Source of the DNA: Lewinellaceae bacterium | GTDB taxonomy: Bacteria > Bacteroidota > Bacteroidia > Chitinophagales > Saprospiraceae | Direction: 5' to 3' | NCBI GenBank assembly: GCA_020636405.1 | Contig: JACJXW010000004.1 | Coordinates: forward strand, 1,488,001-1,552,000 | DNA: 64,000 nt | Shown: piece after piece, positions 49,823 through 60,200 of the stretch | How positions within the stretch are numbered: position 1 is the first letter of the stretch | Layout of the letters: every line of letters begins with the position of its first letter | The notes under the pieces: generated by a model | Database searches by the model: none | Seen by the model: only the letters and a program-made list of their open reading frames with translations | What the model was told of the DNA's origin: nothing | Program-made: the position numbers and the translations under genes

Positions 49823-52800
49823 GCTACTGGAGGTATCTTAATCTGAAACTTTTTACTAACGGAAAGTAGTTCCGAATCGGAAGTGTTTTCTGCGGGCTTA
49901 GTTTCAGTGGCAAATAGGGTAAACTCCATATCCTTAGTTAAAGGGATCACCAAACGCAATTCATTGTTTTGGATATAAAAATCCTCCTCCTCTATGACTG
50001 TGAATTCAAGCAGTTGGCCATCCGGGTCGGTTGCACTCAAGGTTCCAAGAATTTGATCTTCGACATTTCCGGCCTCCGTGAGTTGGATGGTCTCCGAGTC
50101 GGCAAAAAGGGCGTTTTCGGCCGTGAGGTTTAAAACGATATCCCGAGGAGCTTCATTGACGTTAATAATAGTAATGGTAAAGTCTTTATTATAGCTCAGG
50201 TGTTTTTTTTCTGCGTCGTCGGCCGTGCTCAGGGGAATTTCTTTCGGATCAATGGCCGTGATGATGATTTGGTAGGCCTTTTTTCCTTCGTAGTTGAGGG
50301 TGGTTCCTGCCTTAAGCTGGAGGGTAGGCGTATTGTTTATATCGACAATTTGAAATTCATCAGCGTCCTCGCCAGACAGGGACAGATCCGCCGCCTTATA
50401 GGCTGTACCTTCTAAACCGGTAACAGTGAGCGCGCCGATAGGAACAGGCGAGGTAGTATCCTCATCTTCCCGAATCGCATTGGAAGAGAGCGCTATCGCA
50501 TTGGGTGGAATACTGCCTATATGGAGCTCCTTAGAGACGTACCCATGCTTGTAATACAATTTCGCCCGGATGGTTGGGGTCAATTCGGACAGGCTTTTAA
50601 GGGTGATGGCACTCTTATCAACATTGGTGTTTTTCTTTATCCAGGTTCCGTCGAGCAGTTTCCAATTGTCGCCATCTTTTCCTTCCCACTTAATGTTTTT
50701 CAGATCTTTTGATTCGCCTTCAATTTGTTTCAGCGTGGCTGTCAATTTAGGGGGGTCACTCGGATCCAAAACAATTTTCTCAATTTCAGGCGACGGATGA
50801 TTGGCCTTGTGCCAGTTCAGGCCGGCATAGGCGCTTTTTAATAAAAGGGTTGATCCCAAGGACAAAGCAGCCCATCCTTTAGAGGATTCCTTCTTCTTTT
50901 TTCTTGCCTTTTTTGTGGCTGCTTTTTGGAGATTCTGCACCCCTTTGTTAATGGATGCTATTTTTCGTTCAATCGTATTTTGAGTCCTGCCTCTGTTGAT
51001 CGTCAACGAATCTACAATTTCCTGTAATGCCGGGAGCATACCTCTGTTACCTTCGATTAGCTGAAGGGGCTCCTGGAGGGTATTCTTGTTCTGATCGAAA
51101 GCTAGGGTGTTGGCTGCATTGCTCAGGATGGACCCCATCGGGCCGGCAGCGGAAAGCCTTTGCCCGAATTCGGGTTTATTGATCTCGGTTTTAATCGCTT
51201 CAGCCCTTTGTTTAGCATTCTTTTTTTCGTCCTCTACATTTGCTGAGGCCTTAACCGCTTTCGTCAGGGCAATTATTTGATCCACTTCCTTCTTCAGGGA
51301 TTTATGTTCATCACGTATGGGGTTGGGAATTAATTCCAAAATACCCTTTAAGGAAGATTCTGCTTTGTTTAACTGTCGCCCGGCCTTGCGCATTTCGGTG
51401 GCGATGTCATTTTCCAAACCAGCCTGGAAGTCCTCCAGTTGTGTATTAGCATCTGCAATTGCTTTGATAAACGCTTCCCTGATGTGTCCAATGCCCTTAG
51501 TTTCGCCATGCCTGCGGGCGGATCGTTCCGGATCCAATAATTTAAGCAGTTTTTGGTAGGTGCGCGCAAAATCGGTATCTCCTTCATTAGAAAGCGTTTC
51601 CGCTACCGTACGGGCAACATTTTCCAGCCCATTCAGGTTGGAGTTGATCAGCGCCTGAAAGAGCGGCGCCGGTTGGTTTAATTCCTGCAAAAATCCATCT
51701 TTTAGGACTATTACATTTGGAAGCCTGGTTTCGATGGCATTTGAAGCCTGGTCATTGGCCATTACCTCCAAGCCCCTTTTAAAAGCAACCAGGCTGCCCT
51801 CGATATCGGCCAGGCTTTTTCCAATTGATCCATTCGATCGGTTTTGGAGCCTTAAAGCTTCCTTCAAAGTATCAAAGGCGCCTCCCACCGATTGAAGTGC
51901 GTCTGTGGCTGCCCGGTTTGCGGTAGCCAGTTGGGTGTCCAATAATGGGCCGAAGGTTTGTAGGCCCGCTTTTAATTGGTTATGGAAGGTATCCAAGCCA
52001 GCAAGCACCGCTCCGATAGTATTGGGAAGGTGTGGCCCCGGGCCTGGCAGCAGAATATCCCGGGCCTGATGCAGCGCCCCCCCTTCCTTTTTTAGCTGTT
52101 CTAAACTAACCTTCACAATCAATATGCTATGTTTTGCCGCATCAAAATGATTGACAAATGATAATAGTTTGTCTCTCATCGATTGGCTCAACGATGGGTC
52201 CGAAAGCAATGGCAAGGCGTTTCGTACCTTGGGAATGGCCGGGTTTACCTTTTCAAACTCAGCCAGGCAGGTAGCTATCTTTTGCTCCATGGCGGGCAGC
52301 TCTCCCGCTGCCGTATTAAAATCAGCTTCGATAGTAGATGGGACGCCGAGCCGGGTCTTGACCTCGTTCAGCGCTGCTTCCAGCGTTTGTGCTCCACTTT
52401 GAGTGAGTTTTGGGAGCGTACCGTTAAATCCTGCTTTTATGGGCCCGTTGGGGGCGAGTAAGCCCTGCGCTGCTTCAAAAGCACGCCTGATGTCCCCGGC
52501 TGCGAGGAGCCGACTCCTTTGTAAATTCATTTTGTCTCCAACAGATCCTGCAACATTAACAGCTGTTTCTCTTCCTATAGCATCGACAGCGGAGTTGATC
52601 GTATCGATCTGGGCTTTCGGCTTACTAAATGGCTCTGTTGCTAACGTAAAAAGTTTAACGGAAGAACGGATGAGGCCCGGCAGCGGATCGATGAGCGAGG
52701 CTACGCCCAAGCGTAGGTCGGTGCTGGCTAATTGCTCATCTTCCTTTTGTTCTTTTACAAATTGAACGATAAAAAGCCCTAAATGAATGACTTCAGCTAG

Positions 52801-54216
52801 TAGGGTGCCCATAGGATCCACAAAATTTACCTTTTTCCACTTCTCCGAGCCCTTTTCAGCAAGAATATTTCCGATTAGCATAAGAGTGGACCAAAGCAGC
52901 ATCAATAATTGATAATCCCAAATGAAGGTGGGCAAATCATAAGTGGCTCCTTTCCTTTTATTCTCATCCACATTTCTAAGGGCAGGGACGCTGAATATTT
53001 GCGCTAATCCGGCGAGTATCAATGCGCATGTTCCTCCTGCCAGGCTTACGGGAAACTTGTACTTGTTGTCGTCATCCAGATTAAAATCCACAATGCCAAA
53101 AAAGAAGGAGACTGCGCCATCAGTAAATTGAACGCCGCCATAAGCTTTTGCCTGTGTTTCGACATCAATGGCCATTTGCAGAATTCCGGAGAAATCGGGA
53201 AGGTCGGTTTTGGTGATTTTTGAGAAGACGGTAGCCGGAATAGCCAGCAGTATCGCCGGCAAGGTGAATGTGCCGATTTCAGGGGCCTCTCCGAGGTTGA
53301 GCATTTTCAGGATGTCCCTGACCGGTCCAGAGAGTTCATCCCCGAGCTTTTTGACCTGTTCGTAAATATCTCTGATCGAATCTACAATAATGTCTATAAT
53401 GCCTTTAATAAGATCAATGGCTTTAGTGCTGAGTACATTGGCAATTTTGGCGATTTCGGTAATGATGAGGTCGAGGCTTAGAGAACTCGTATCGGTCAGT
53501 GTGCGCTGAAGTGCCTGTACTTGCTCCTCTACCTCCAGCATGATGCCCGAGTCGGCAATGGCCTGCTCGATCCTGCCGGGCAGAGGGTCCAGCAAAGCGG
53601 TAAGCTCTGGTTTTGAGAAAAAGTTTTTCAGCGCCTGGTCGAAGGGGCTTTCCGGGGCTCTCGCCGGAGGGCTGCTTTTCCCCCGGTCTTTTAGCGCCGG
53701 TTTGCCGGTTTGAGTAGGGTCTGGTTTGCCCCGGTTGACGGCTAGTGCCGGATTGTCTTTCAGGACCCGGTAACTGACACCGGAATCGGTCAGCTTGTCC
53801 ACGATCGATTCTACCTTGGGCTTTATTTCAGACAGGTCGATGCCAGGCACTACATCCGGCAGCATTTTTTTCATTTCCTGGAGCATATCCCCTAAATCGA
53901 GGTCGAAGGATGGCATAGATATCCCTCCGAGGGCTTCCTCAACTTGTGTCTTCATGCCTTCAACGATAGGCTTCAGCCCTTCCAGGTCAATAAAATCCGG
54001 TTGGGCGGCCAATTCTTCCAACATCAGCTTCATAGAGGCCTTCATATCCTTCAAACGCTCCTCATTCAATACCCAGGAAAAGCCGTCTTCGAGCAGCCTT
54101 TCGATCTCTCCGGCCGTTTCCAGTATCTCGCCGCCGTATCCCTGGATCTCTTTTAGGAAACCGGAAACCTCCTTCATCTCAAAACCCGCACTGGCCGTTG
54201 TTCCTGTATTGCTCAT
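49819..54216 (-). CDS. Large protein (1465 aa) with coiled-coil regions, hydrophobic segments and cadherin-like C-terminus
   Basis: No signal peptide. The N-terminal 300 residues are helical and acidic with repeated EMKKMLPDV and LDLGDML-like stretches. Hydrophobic segments occur near 320-335, 388-405, 434-453 and 470-487 (QLLMLLWSTLMLIGNIL is the clearest). A long coiled-coil region occupies about 560-1130. Residues ~1225-1465 contain two cadherin-like beta-sandwiches (ADLSLSGEDADEFQIVD, NEAPRDIVLNL, LSATDPDGQLLEF). Transcribed one base after the 2822-residue gene and overlapping the protease gene. I do not recognise the overall family. Confidence 0.75.
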   Translation of the reverse strand: MSNTGTTASAGFEMKEVSGFLKEIQGYGGEILETAGEIERLLEDGFSWVLNEERLKDMKASMKLMLEELAAQPDFIDLEGLKPIVEGMKTQVEEALGGISMPSFDLDLGDMLQEMKKMLPDVVPGIDLSEIKPKVESIVDKLTDSGVSYRVLKDNPALAVNRGKPDPTQTGKPALKDRGKSSPPARAPESPFDQALKNFFSKPELTALLDPLPGRIEQAIADSGIMLEVEEQVQALQRTLTDTSSLSLDLIITEIAKIANVLSTKAIDLIKGIIDIIVDSIRDIYEQVKKLGDELSGPVRDILKMLNLGEAPEIGTFTLPAILLAIPATVFSKITKTDLPDFSGILQMAIDVETQAKAYGGVQFTDGAVSFFFGIVDFNLDDDNKYKFPVSLAGGTCALILAGLAQIFSVPALRNVDENKRKGATYDLPTFIWDYQLLMLLWSTLMLIGNILAEKGSEKWKKVNFVDPMGTLLAEVIHLGLFIVQFVKEQKEDEQLASTDLRLGVASLIDPLPGLIRSSVKLFTLATEPFSKPKAQIDTINSAVDAIGRETAVNVAGSVGDKMNLQRSRLLAAGDIRRAFEAAQGLLAPNGPIKAGFNGTLPKLTQSGAQTLEAALNEVKTRLGVPSTIEADFNTAAGELPAMEQKIATCLAEFEKVNPAIPKVRNALPLLSDPSLSQSMRDKLLSFVNHFDAAKHSILIVKVSLEQLKKEGGALHQARDILLPGPGPHLPNTIGAVLAGLDTFHNQLKAGLQTFGPLLDTQLATANRAATDALQSVGGAFDTLKEALRLQNRSNGSIGKSLADIEGSLVAFKRGLEVMANDQASNAIETRLPNVIVLKDGFLQELNQPAPLFQALINSNLNGLENVARTVAETLSNEGDTDFARTYQKLLKLLDPERSARRHGETKGIGHIREAFIKAIADANTQLEDFQAGLENDIATEMRKAGRQLNKAESSLKGILELIPNPIRDEHKSLKKEVDQIIALTKAVKASANVEDEKKNAKQRAEAIKTEINKPEFGQRLSAAGPMGSILSNAANTLAFDQNKNTLQEPLQLIEGNRGMLPALQEIVDSLTINRGRTQNTIERKIASINKGVQNLQKAATKKARKKKKESSKGWAALSLGSTLLLKSAYAGLNWHKANHPSPEIEKIVLDPSDPPKLTATLKQIEGESKDLKNIKWEGKDGDNWKLLDGTWIKKNTNVDKSAITLKSLSELTPTIRAKLYYKHGYVSKELHIGSIPPNAIALSSNAIREDEDTTSPVPIGALTVTGLEGTAYKAADLSLSGEDADEFQIVDINNTPTLQLKAGTTLNYEGKKAYQIIITAIDPKEIPLSTADDAEKKHLSYNKDFTITIINVNEAPRDIVLNLTAENALFADSETIQLTEAGNVEDQILGTLSATDPDGQLLEFTVIEEEDFYIQNNELRLVIPLTKDMEFTLFATETKPAENTSDSELLSVSKKFQIKIPPVA

Positions 54217-54217
54217 A

Positions 54218-57200
54218 TCATTGATTTTTGTCGGAAATGTTTTCCAGTTTTAGTTCCATCTGTTTGATCCGCAGCATCGGCAGGCTGGTCAGGCTGGCCG
54301 GGTCCAGCTTGGAGAAGAGGCTGACGCTGAAGATCAGGGAGGCGTTTTGCCTCGAAGGTTCGTTAAGGCGGAGCCATAGCTCGATCTCATCGGCCAGCAT
54401 TTTGGGGTAAGCCGCCAGTAGTTTTTCCCCTGAGTCCAAGGTTTCCGTAGGGTTGAGCCGCAGGCCCATCAGCAGGGGCAGGGTAGGCTTGAGGTCGACG
54501 TTGAGGCCCTTGCCCATAGCCAGGGCAAAAGCATAACGGCAACTGAGCCGGGCCTCGTACTGAACATCGATCCCCTTGCCGGCTATGTCCGGCGCGATCA
54601 ATTGCACCAGGAGTTGCATGTGCTCCAGCAGGGTTTTGTCTTCCGCCTGGTCATTCGGAGAGTGCAGGGTGGCCAGGTCCCAGGGTTCGTCGTTGGTGAT
54701 AAAGGGGCTTACGGCGTTAGTGAAACGCACCGCCGGCGTCTGGAAAATGAACTTCGGATTGGTAGTATGGCCGGCCAGCAGGATCTTATTGCGGCTCAGC
54801 CAGATGGCCGCCCAGGCGTTCTGGTGTTCGATCACGTCCAGGTTTTCGATGGTGAACTTGCGGTCGGGAATGAGCGAGTCGCCGAAGAAGGTCTGGTCGA
54901 GCGGGTCTTCGAGGAAGGTATAGGTTTTCATCGGCGTTTCGTCCCAAACGGGTTCTCCTTCTTGCTGGAATTTGGGCAGGGCCAGCAGCGGCTCGGGGTC
55001 GTCCGCGCCGAGTTTGGACCGCACGATGGGGCCCTGCGGGAGGATAAAGCCCTGCTTTAGTTTCAGGGATTTGTCGTTAACTTTCCTTTCTCCAAAGGGT
55101 TCTTCGCTGATCACATAATGCAGGCCGCTGGCGCCGGGCTGGTGCTGGATCACCTGAGGTATCCAGGCCTTCCAGGCGTTGGCCACTTCTCCGGACAGGG
55201 TTTTAAAGGCCAGCAGTGCATTTTTCGCCTGCTTATCATTGTCCTTGAGCAAAGCCAGGTGTTTGGCCAGTTCAGGGTAGGTTTCATTGAAATTGACCAG
55301 CGCCTGGTACAGGTTGCGGGGCTGCTCGGGGAGGGCCTCATCGACGTCGAGCACGTTGATGGTGAAGTCCTGCCGGTAACTCCGCCGGGCATCGGTGGGG
55401 TGCGTGGCCGTAATGGTGATCGAAAAGGTATTTTGGGTTTCGTAATCGAGCGGTTCATCCTTTTTGAACTGGAGTTCCAGCCTGCCTAAGGCATTATCGA
55501 CGATCTGGAATGAACCTGCGTCGGCGCCGGACAGGGAGAGGTTGGCCGCTTGCACCGCTAAGTTATTGCCATCCGGTTCTTTAATGGTAAGGGTGCCGAT
55601 AAGGACATCAGAGCTGGTGTCCGCCCCTTCGCTGATGGTATCGGAAGAGAGGGTGATCGCCGGAGGCAGGACATTGAGCTGGACCATGCAGTCGATGCTG
55701 TCCTGCGCGATGTCCTCATGTTCATAAATGATGGAATACTCCCACTGGCGGATATCTTCCAGGTCGGTGCGGCTGCTTTCGTCCACATCGGCGGCCTGGA
55801 AGATCAGGGAAGGCGGCGCCGGGTAGTCCCGCAGCGGGATGGGCACCGGGCTCTTACCCATGTAATTGGGGTTGATCAGCTGGGGCAGCAGGTTTCGGAA
55901 CAACAGATAGTCCGGCTGGCCCAGGGCCTTCCTGATCTCGTCTTCCAATTCCTGCCGGGAAGCAAAATTGCGCCCATCCATTCCGGCGGCGATCAGTATC
56001 CGCTTGATCTCGGAAAATTCATCCCGGGCATCAGCCGAAGGTTTTGGAATGGTAAAGCGAAGCACCGGATCGCTGAGGGCCTTGAGTTGATCCTTCAGGC
56101 CGGGGTCGAGGCCATCCAGGCCGGCCGCGGCTTCAAGGTCGGCGGAGGACGAGAATTCCTTCTCTCTGAACGCTTCGGAACGAAGCTGTTCCAGGGCTTC
56201 GCCCATGGGTTCCAAGGCGGCTATCTGGCCCTCAAGTTCAGCAATTCGGGCACTGGTATCCCCCAGCTGAAAAACGGAGCTGGCAAAGGCCAGGTTTTGC
56301 TCCATAAACATTTGAAAGCGCCGCTCTTTGGCGTCAAAATCATAAGCATCGCGCTTAAGGGCATGCCGGAAGCCCCTTTCCAGTTCCTCCCAGGTGGCAT
56401 ATTCGCGCGCTGCCGCCGGGCGGGCCTTCAGGTCCGCCATGTCCTCCACAAAAGCCTCATGCGCGGAGTCCTCTTTTTGATACTGCTCCCGGAGGCCGGT
56501 GAGCATGGCCCCTTCGAGCCGGTAGGGCGGGGAAGCAAAATGGATCACCTGTTCCCGGAACGTTTCATAGCCTCCGGTTCCCGGATGAGCTTTTATGGCC
56601 GTTTCAAATGCTTCCTGGGTCAGAAATTCCTGAGTTTTGAGCGAGCCCGTTTCCAGTGCGGCCAGCAGTCCGTCCAATTCGCCGAGGGCGGCGCGCTCCC
56701 CGGCAGCCCGGGTGAGCAGCCCGTCCACCATGGCGTCGGTGATGCGGAATACGGGTTGGGAGGGATCAGATTCGCGGAAAATCGGGTTTCCGAATTGCAA
56801 TCGTTGTTGGTCGGTAATATCCCGGGAAACCGCTGTCACCAGGGATGGCAATTCGTCGCCGAGCAGTTCGAATTCCGCCGGGGAAAGGCCGCTCCGGATG
56901 GCATCTTTCAGTTCTTCCCGGGTAAGAAAATCACGGGCCGAAACAGGGAGGCCAGACAGTGATTGCAGGGCCCGCTGCAACTGCAGAAGGGCGTTCAGCT
57001 CCGCAAGGTGTTGTTGAGACAGGCCTTCGAGCCTGGCTCTGGAAATCCGGAAAACCTCAGCCTTTAGCCCCATCAGGCTATCTTTGAACTTCTGATACGG
57101 CGCTTCCCCCAGGAATTGTTCAAACGCTGCGTCGAGGGCCTCCAGAGAGAAGAAAAGTTGGCCTTTGGGAGAACCGCTGCCCGTTTCTATATGGGTTAAC

Positions 57201-60200
57201 GCCGCCTGGGCACGGCCGTGTTTTTCCTTCCTGAATGCCAGTTCTGCCTCTATGTCTTGTATCATGGCGCCGTCCATCCGGAAAAAGGGCTGGCCAAAAG
57301 CTTGTAACTGCTCCCGGAACCGCCCGAACAGGGCATTGCCCAGGCTTTGGATCAGGACATTCTCGAAGTCAGCCAGCAATACAAAATCATGGTTTCTCCA
57401 TTTGCCGGCCCTTAAATTTTGCAGGACGATCTCATACCAGTCCGGGCCTGGAACGGACTGTGCGTTTTGCAGGCCATCCAGCAGGCCATCCGTGATCCGG
57501 TAAGGGTTGAAATGGGCGATTAATGCAGTGTGGTGCTTGTCGTACTGTTCCTGCCCGATCTCCAGGCGGATGGCTTTTTCAAATTCCTCCTGATCGAAAA
57601 ATTTTCGCCCCTTCAGGGTGCTTGATCTAAGGGCCTTAATCAGTTGAAGAAAGTCTTCCTGGCCCTCCCCTGTAACGCTTGCTTCCATGAGGCCCAGCCG
57701 GCCTTCCGTGATCTGGAAAAGGGGCTGGGTCAGGGGCAGTAGGAGCGCCTTGTACTTGTTGTAGCTCAGTGTCCCCAGTTCCTTTTTCACAGCCGCTTCG
57801 AATGCCTGCCGGGAGGGGAATACAGATCCAAACAGTGGGCCGGACTGGAGTTCCAGTAGTACGGATTGAAAAAGCTGCCGGTTGGAGAGGGCAATGGTGG
57901 TGTCCTGTTCCAGCCGCTCCACCACAGCCGTTTGGATGCGGTAAATCGGTTCGGTGATCCCGAGCAGTGTATCCCTGGCGCCGGAAAAAACGGCTTCTCC
58001 CAGTTCCTTACGGAGCCCGGTTTCCCATCCGTTCAGGGATAAGAATTCCAGGTCTTTGATCTTGCTCGTGTTCAATGCGGACTGAACCGGCCTTAGTTCC
58101 GGTTTGCCGCCCTCGATCAAGCCTTCTAATCGCACCATGAAGCTTCCGGCGGCCCGGTAGAATGCATGGGTGTACTGCAGGATCTGGCTTTTGTGGGTAT
58201 CTGCTCCCAACGCGGTGATCAGGCCCGTTTCCAACTCGGACTGGGTGGGGAATTCCTTGCCGGGAAGCCCGGATGTCCTCAATTTTTCCAGCGCGTCCTG
58301 GAATTCCGTTAGAATTTGAATTTCCTCCTCCGATTCTGAAACCAGTTGTTCCATCCTCTTCCGGGTGATCCCGTAGCCGGGCATGGCAAATGGAAGCAAC
58401 TGAGCCTTAAAGAAGGCGTATTCGGCAGCAGTAAGATCGGCCTTGATATCTGCGTCGAGTTCAGCCTGGGCGGTATATTCCTCACTCTTTTTTCCGCTGG
58501 CCTTTAATTTTTTCAGGGCCTGCTCAAAAAGGGAAAGATCGTCCGTCTGCTTTTTTAGCGCCCTCCTGGCTTCCGATATCATTTCGTCCGTGATCCGGTA
58601 GGTATTCAGGTTTTCCGGTAACACCAGGCTCAGCCAGTTGGAGGCCTGGAACCCTGAAATCCCAGGGACGTTCTCGATCTCATGTTCGATCTCAGTTACC
58701 CGGAATTCCAGTTCCAGATGGATCGATGCGAATTTTTCCGGGGTTTTGGTGTCAAATAGGTAGGTGAAGGTGGAAGGGCCGGTGCTTTTCTGCAGGCCGA
58801 TGCTACCGGCGGAGAGGGTAAAGTCCCGGCCGTTTGGGTTGACAAGGGCCAGATGCTCGGGATCCTCGCCGAGCCAGACGTTTTTCACCACCGCAGCGCC
58901 CCTGATGCGCGGCTGCTTCCCGGTACTCCAGTCCTTAGTCAGTTTGTCGTTCCCTACCGTTATCTCCACCTGAAACTGCACTGCCGTTTCGATGTCGTAC
59001 CCTTTCACCAGGTGTACCAGCAATTCCCGTTTTAGGGCATTTTTAGCCTCGGCCAGGTTTCCCGTCCCCTGGTCTTCGAGCAGGATGACGTCGAGGGAAT
59101 TGCTGATCGTGGCCGCCAGGCCGGATTTAATGGTTAGGATCGCTCCCGTCATGGCCTCATTCACCTTCATGGCGGCCACCAGGCTTTCCGGTTCCAGGAA
59201 TTGCTCAACCGCTACCAGGAACTCCCGCGCCAGGACATTGAGGTCGATCGCTTCGAATAGTTTTTCTTCCGTAACAGGGCTGTAATCGATTGGGGCATCG
59301 GTATTCCAGGCCAGGTAATTGTCTACCGGCACCTCTCCCGCAAATAAAGTGTTGGAGAGAGGGGGCAGGGCAAAGTAGGCTGGATTTTGCTCTGAGATGT
59401 CGTAGCTGATGCCTTTTGTAGTTCCCAATTGAACGGCAAAGAAGGGGCGCCCGGCCTCAGTGGCTGTTTTCTTTTTGAGGCGGTCTTCGCCCGTTGCCAG
59501 GCGCAGGTCGGGGAAGGCCTGTTCGAAAGCGAAGGCAAAATCCCGGGTGGTATCCGTTGGAGAAAGGGTATCTATTTTCGGGGTCAGGTAGGCCGTGTTG
59601 AAGAGCACTTCTTCGTGCTTTTCCTGGATAGCCTCTATAACGTTTCCTCTTCCGTCTTCCTTCTTAAGGCTGTGATGCACCATTGCCAGGGACCGGCGTA
59701 TGGTGAAGGTGGGCAGTACTTCGAATATGAATTTTTCGGGCAAAGTGATGGCGCTCTTTTGTCGCAAAAAGGTTTCGGTATAAACCGGCCGAGGCGGCAT
59801 TTGCGCAACCGCCGGCTTCTTGGCCAAAGCGCTGAGATACTCGTAAATGCCCGCTACGAAACCGATCAGGGTTTCATTGTCCAGGCCGTCGGCCGTGCTG
59901 ATGCTCCAGGCCGTATCTACTGCCGGGGTTACCGATAGGCTGATGTCCTCCTGGATGAGCTGGTAGTAAATTTTCCGATAGGTGAGCAGGTCCGCCTGCA
60001 GCCGTTTATTTTGTTTGTCGGTTGTATTTTCAGGCGCATCCGGGTCGGGATAGGAGCTGAGGTCAAAGGAAAATTCCAGGTTCAGGGCAATGGTGTCGTC
60101 ATCTACCTCCTGGAACCGGAAATTTTCATGCACCGACGGCCACTGGTTGAGCCCAATCAACGGGTCGGTATACCGGACGGGAAAACGCCCATCAGAGTTG

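Noticed and set aside
55718..56962. 414-codon plus-strand frame opposite the giant protein
   Set aside because: No recognisable motif; the minus-strand frame is continuous for 8.4 kb with internal protein repeats.
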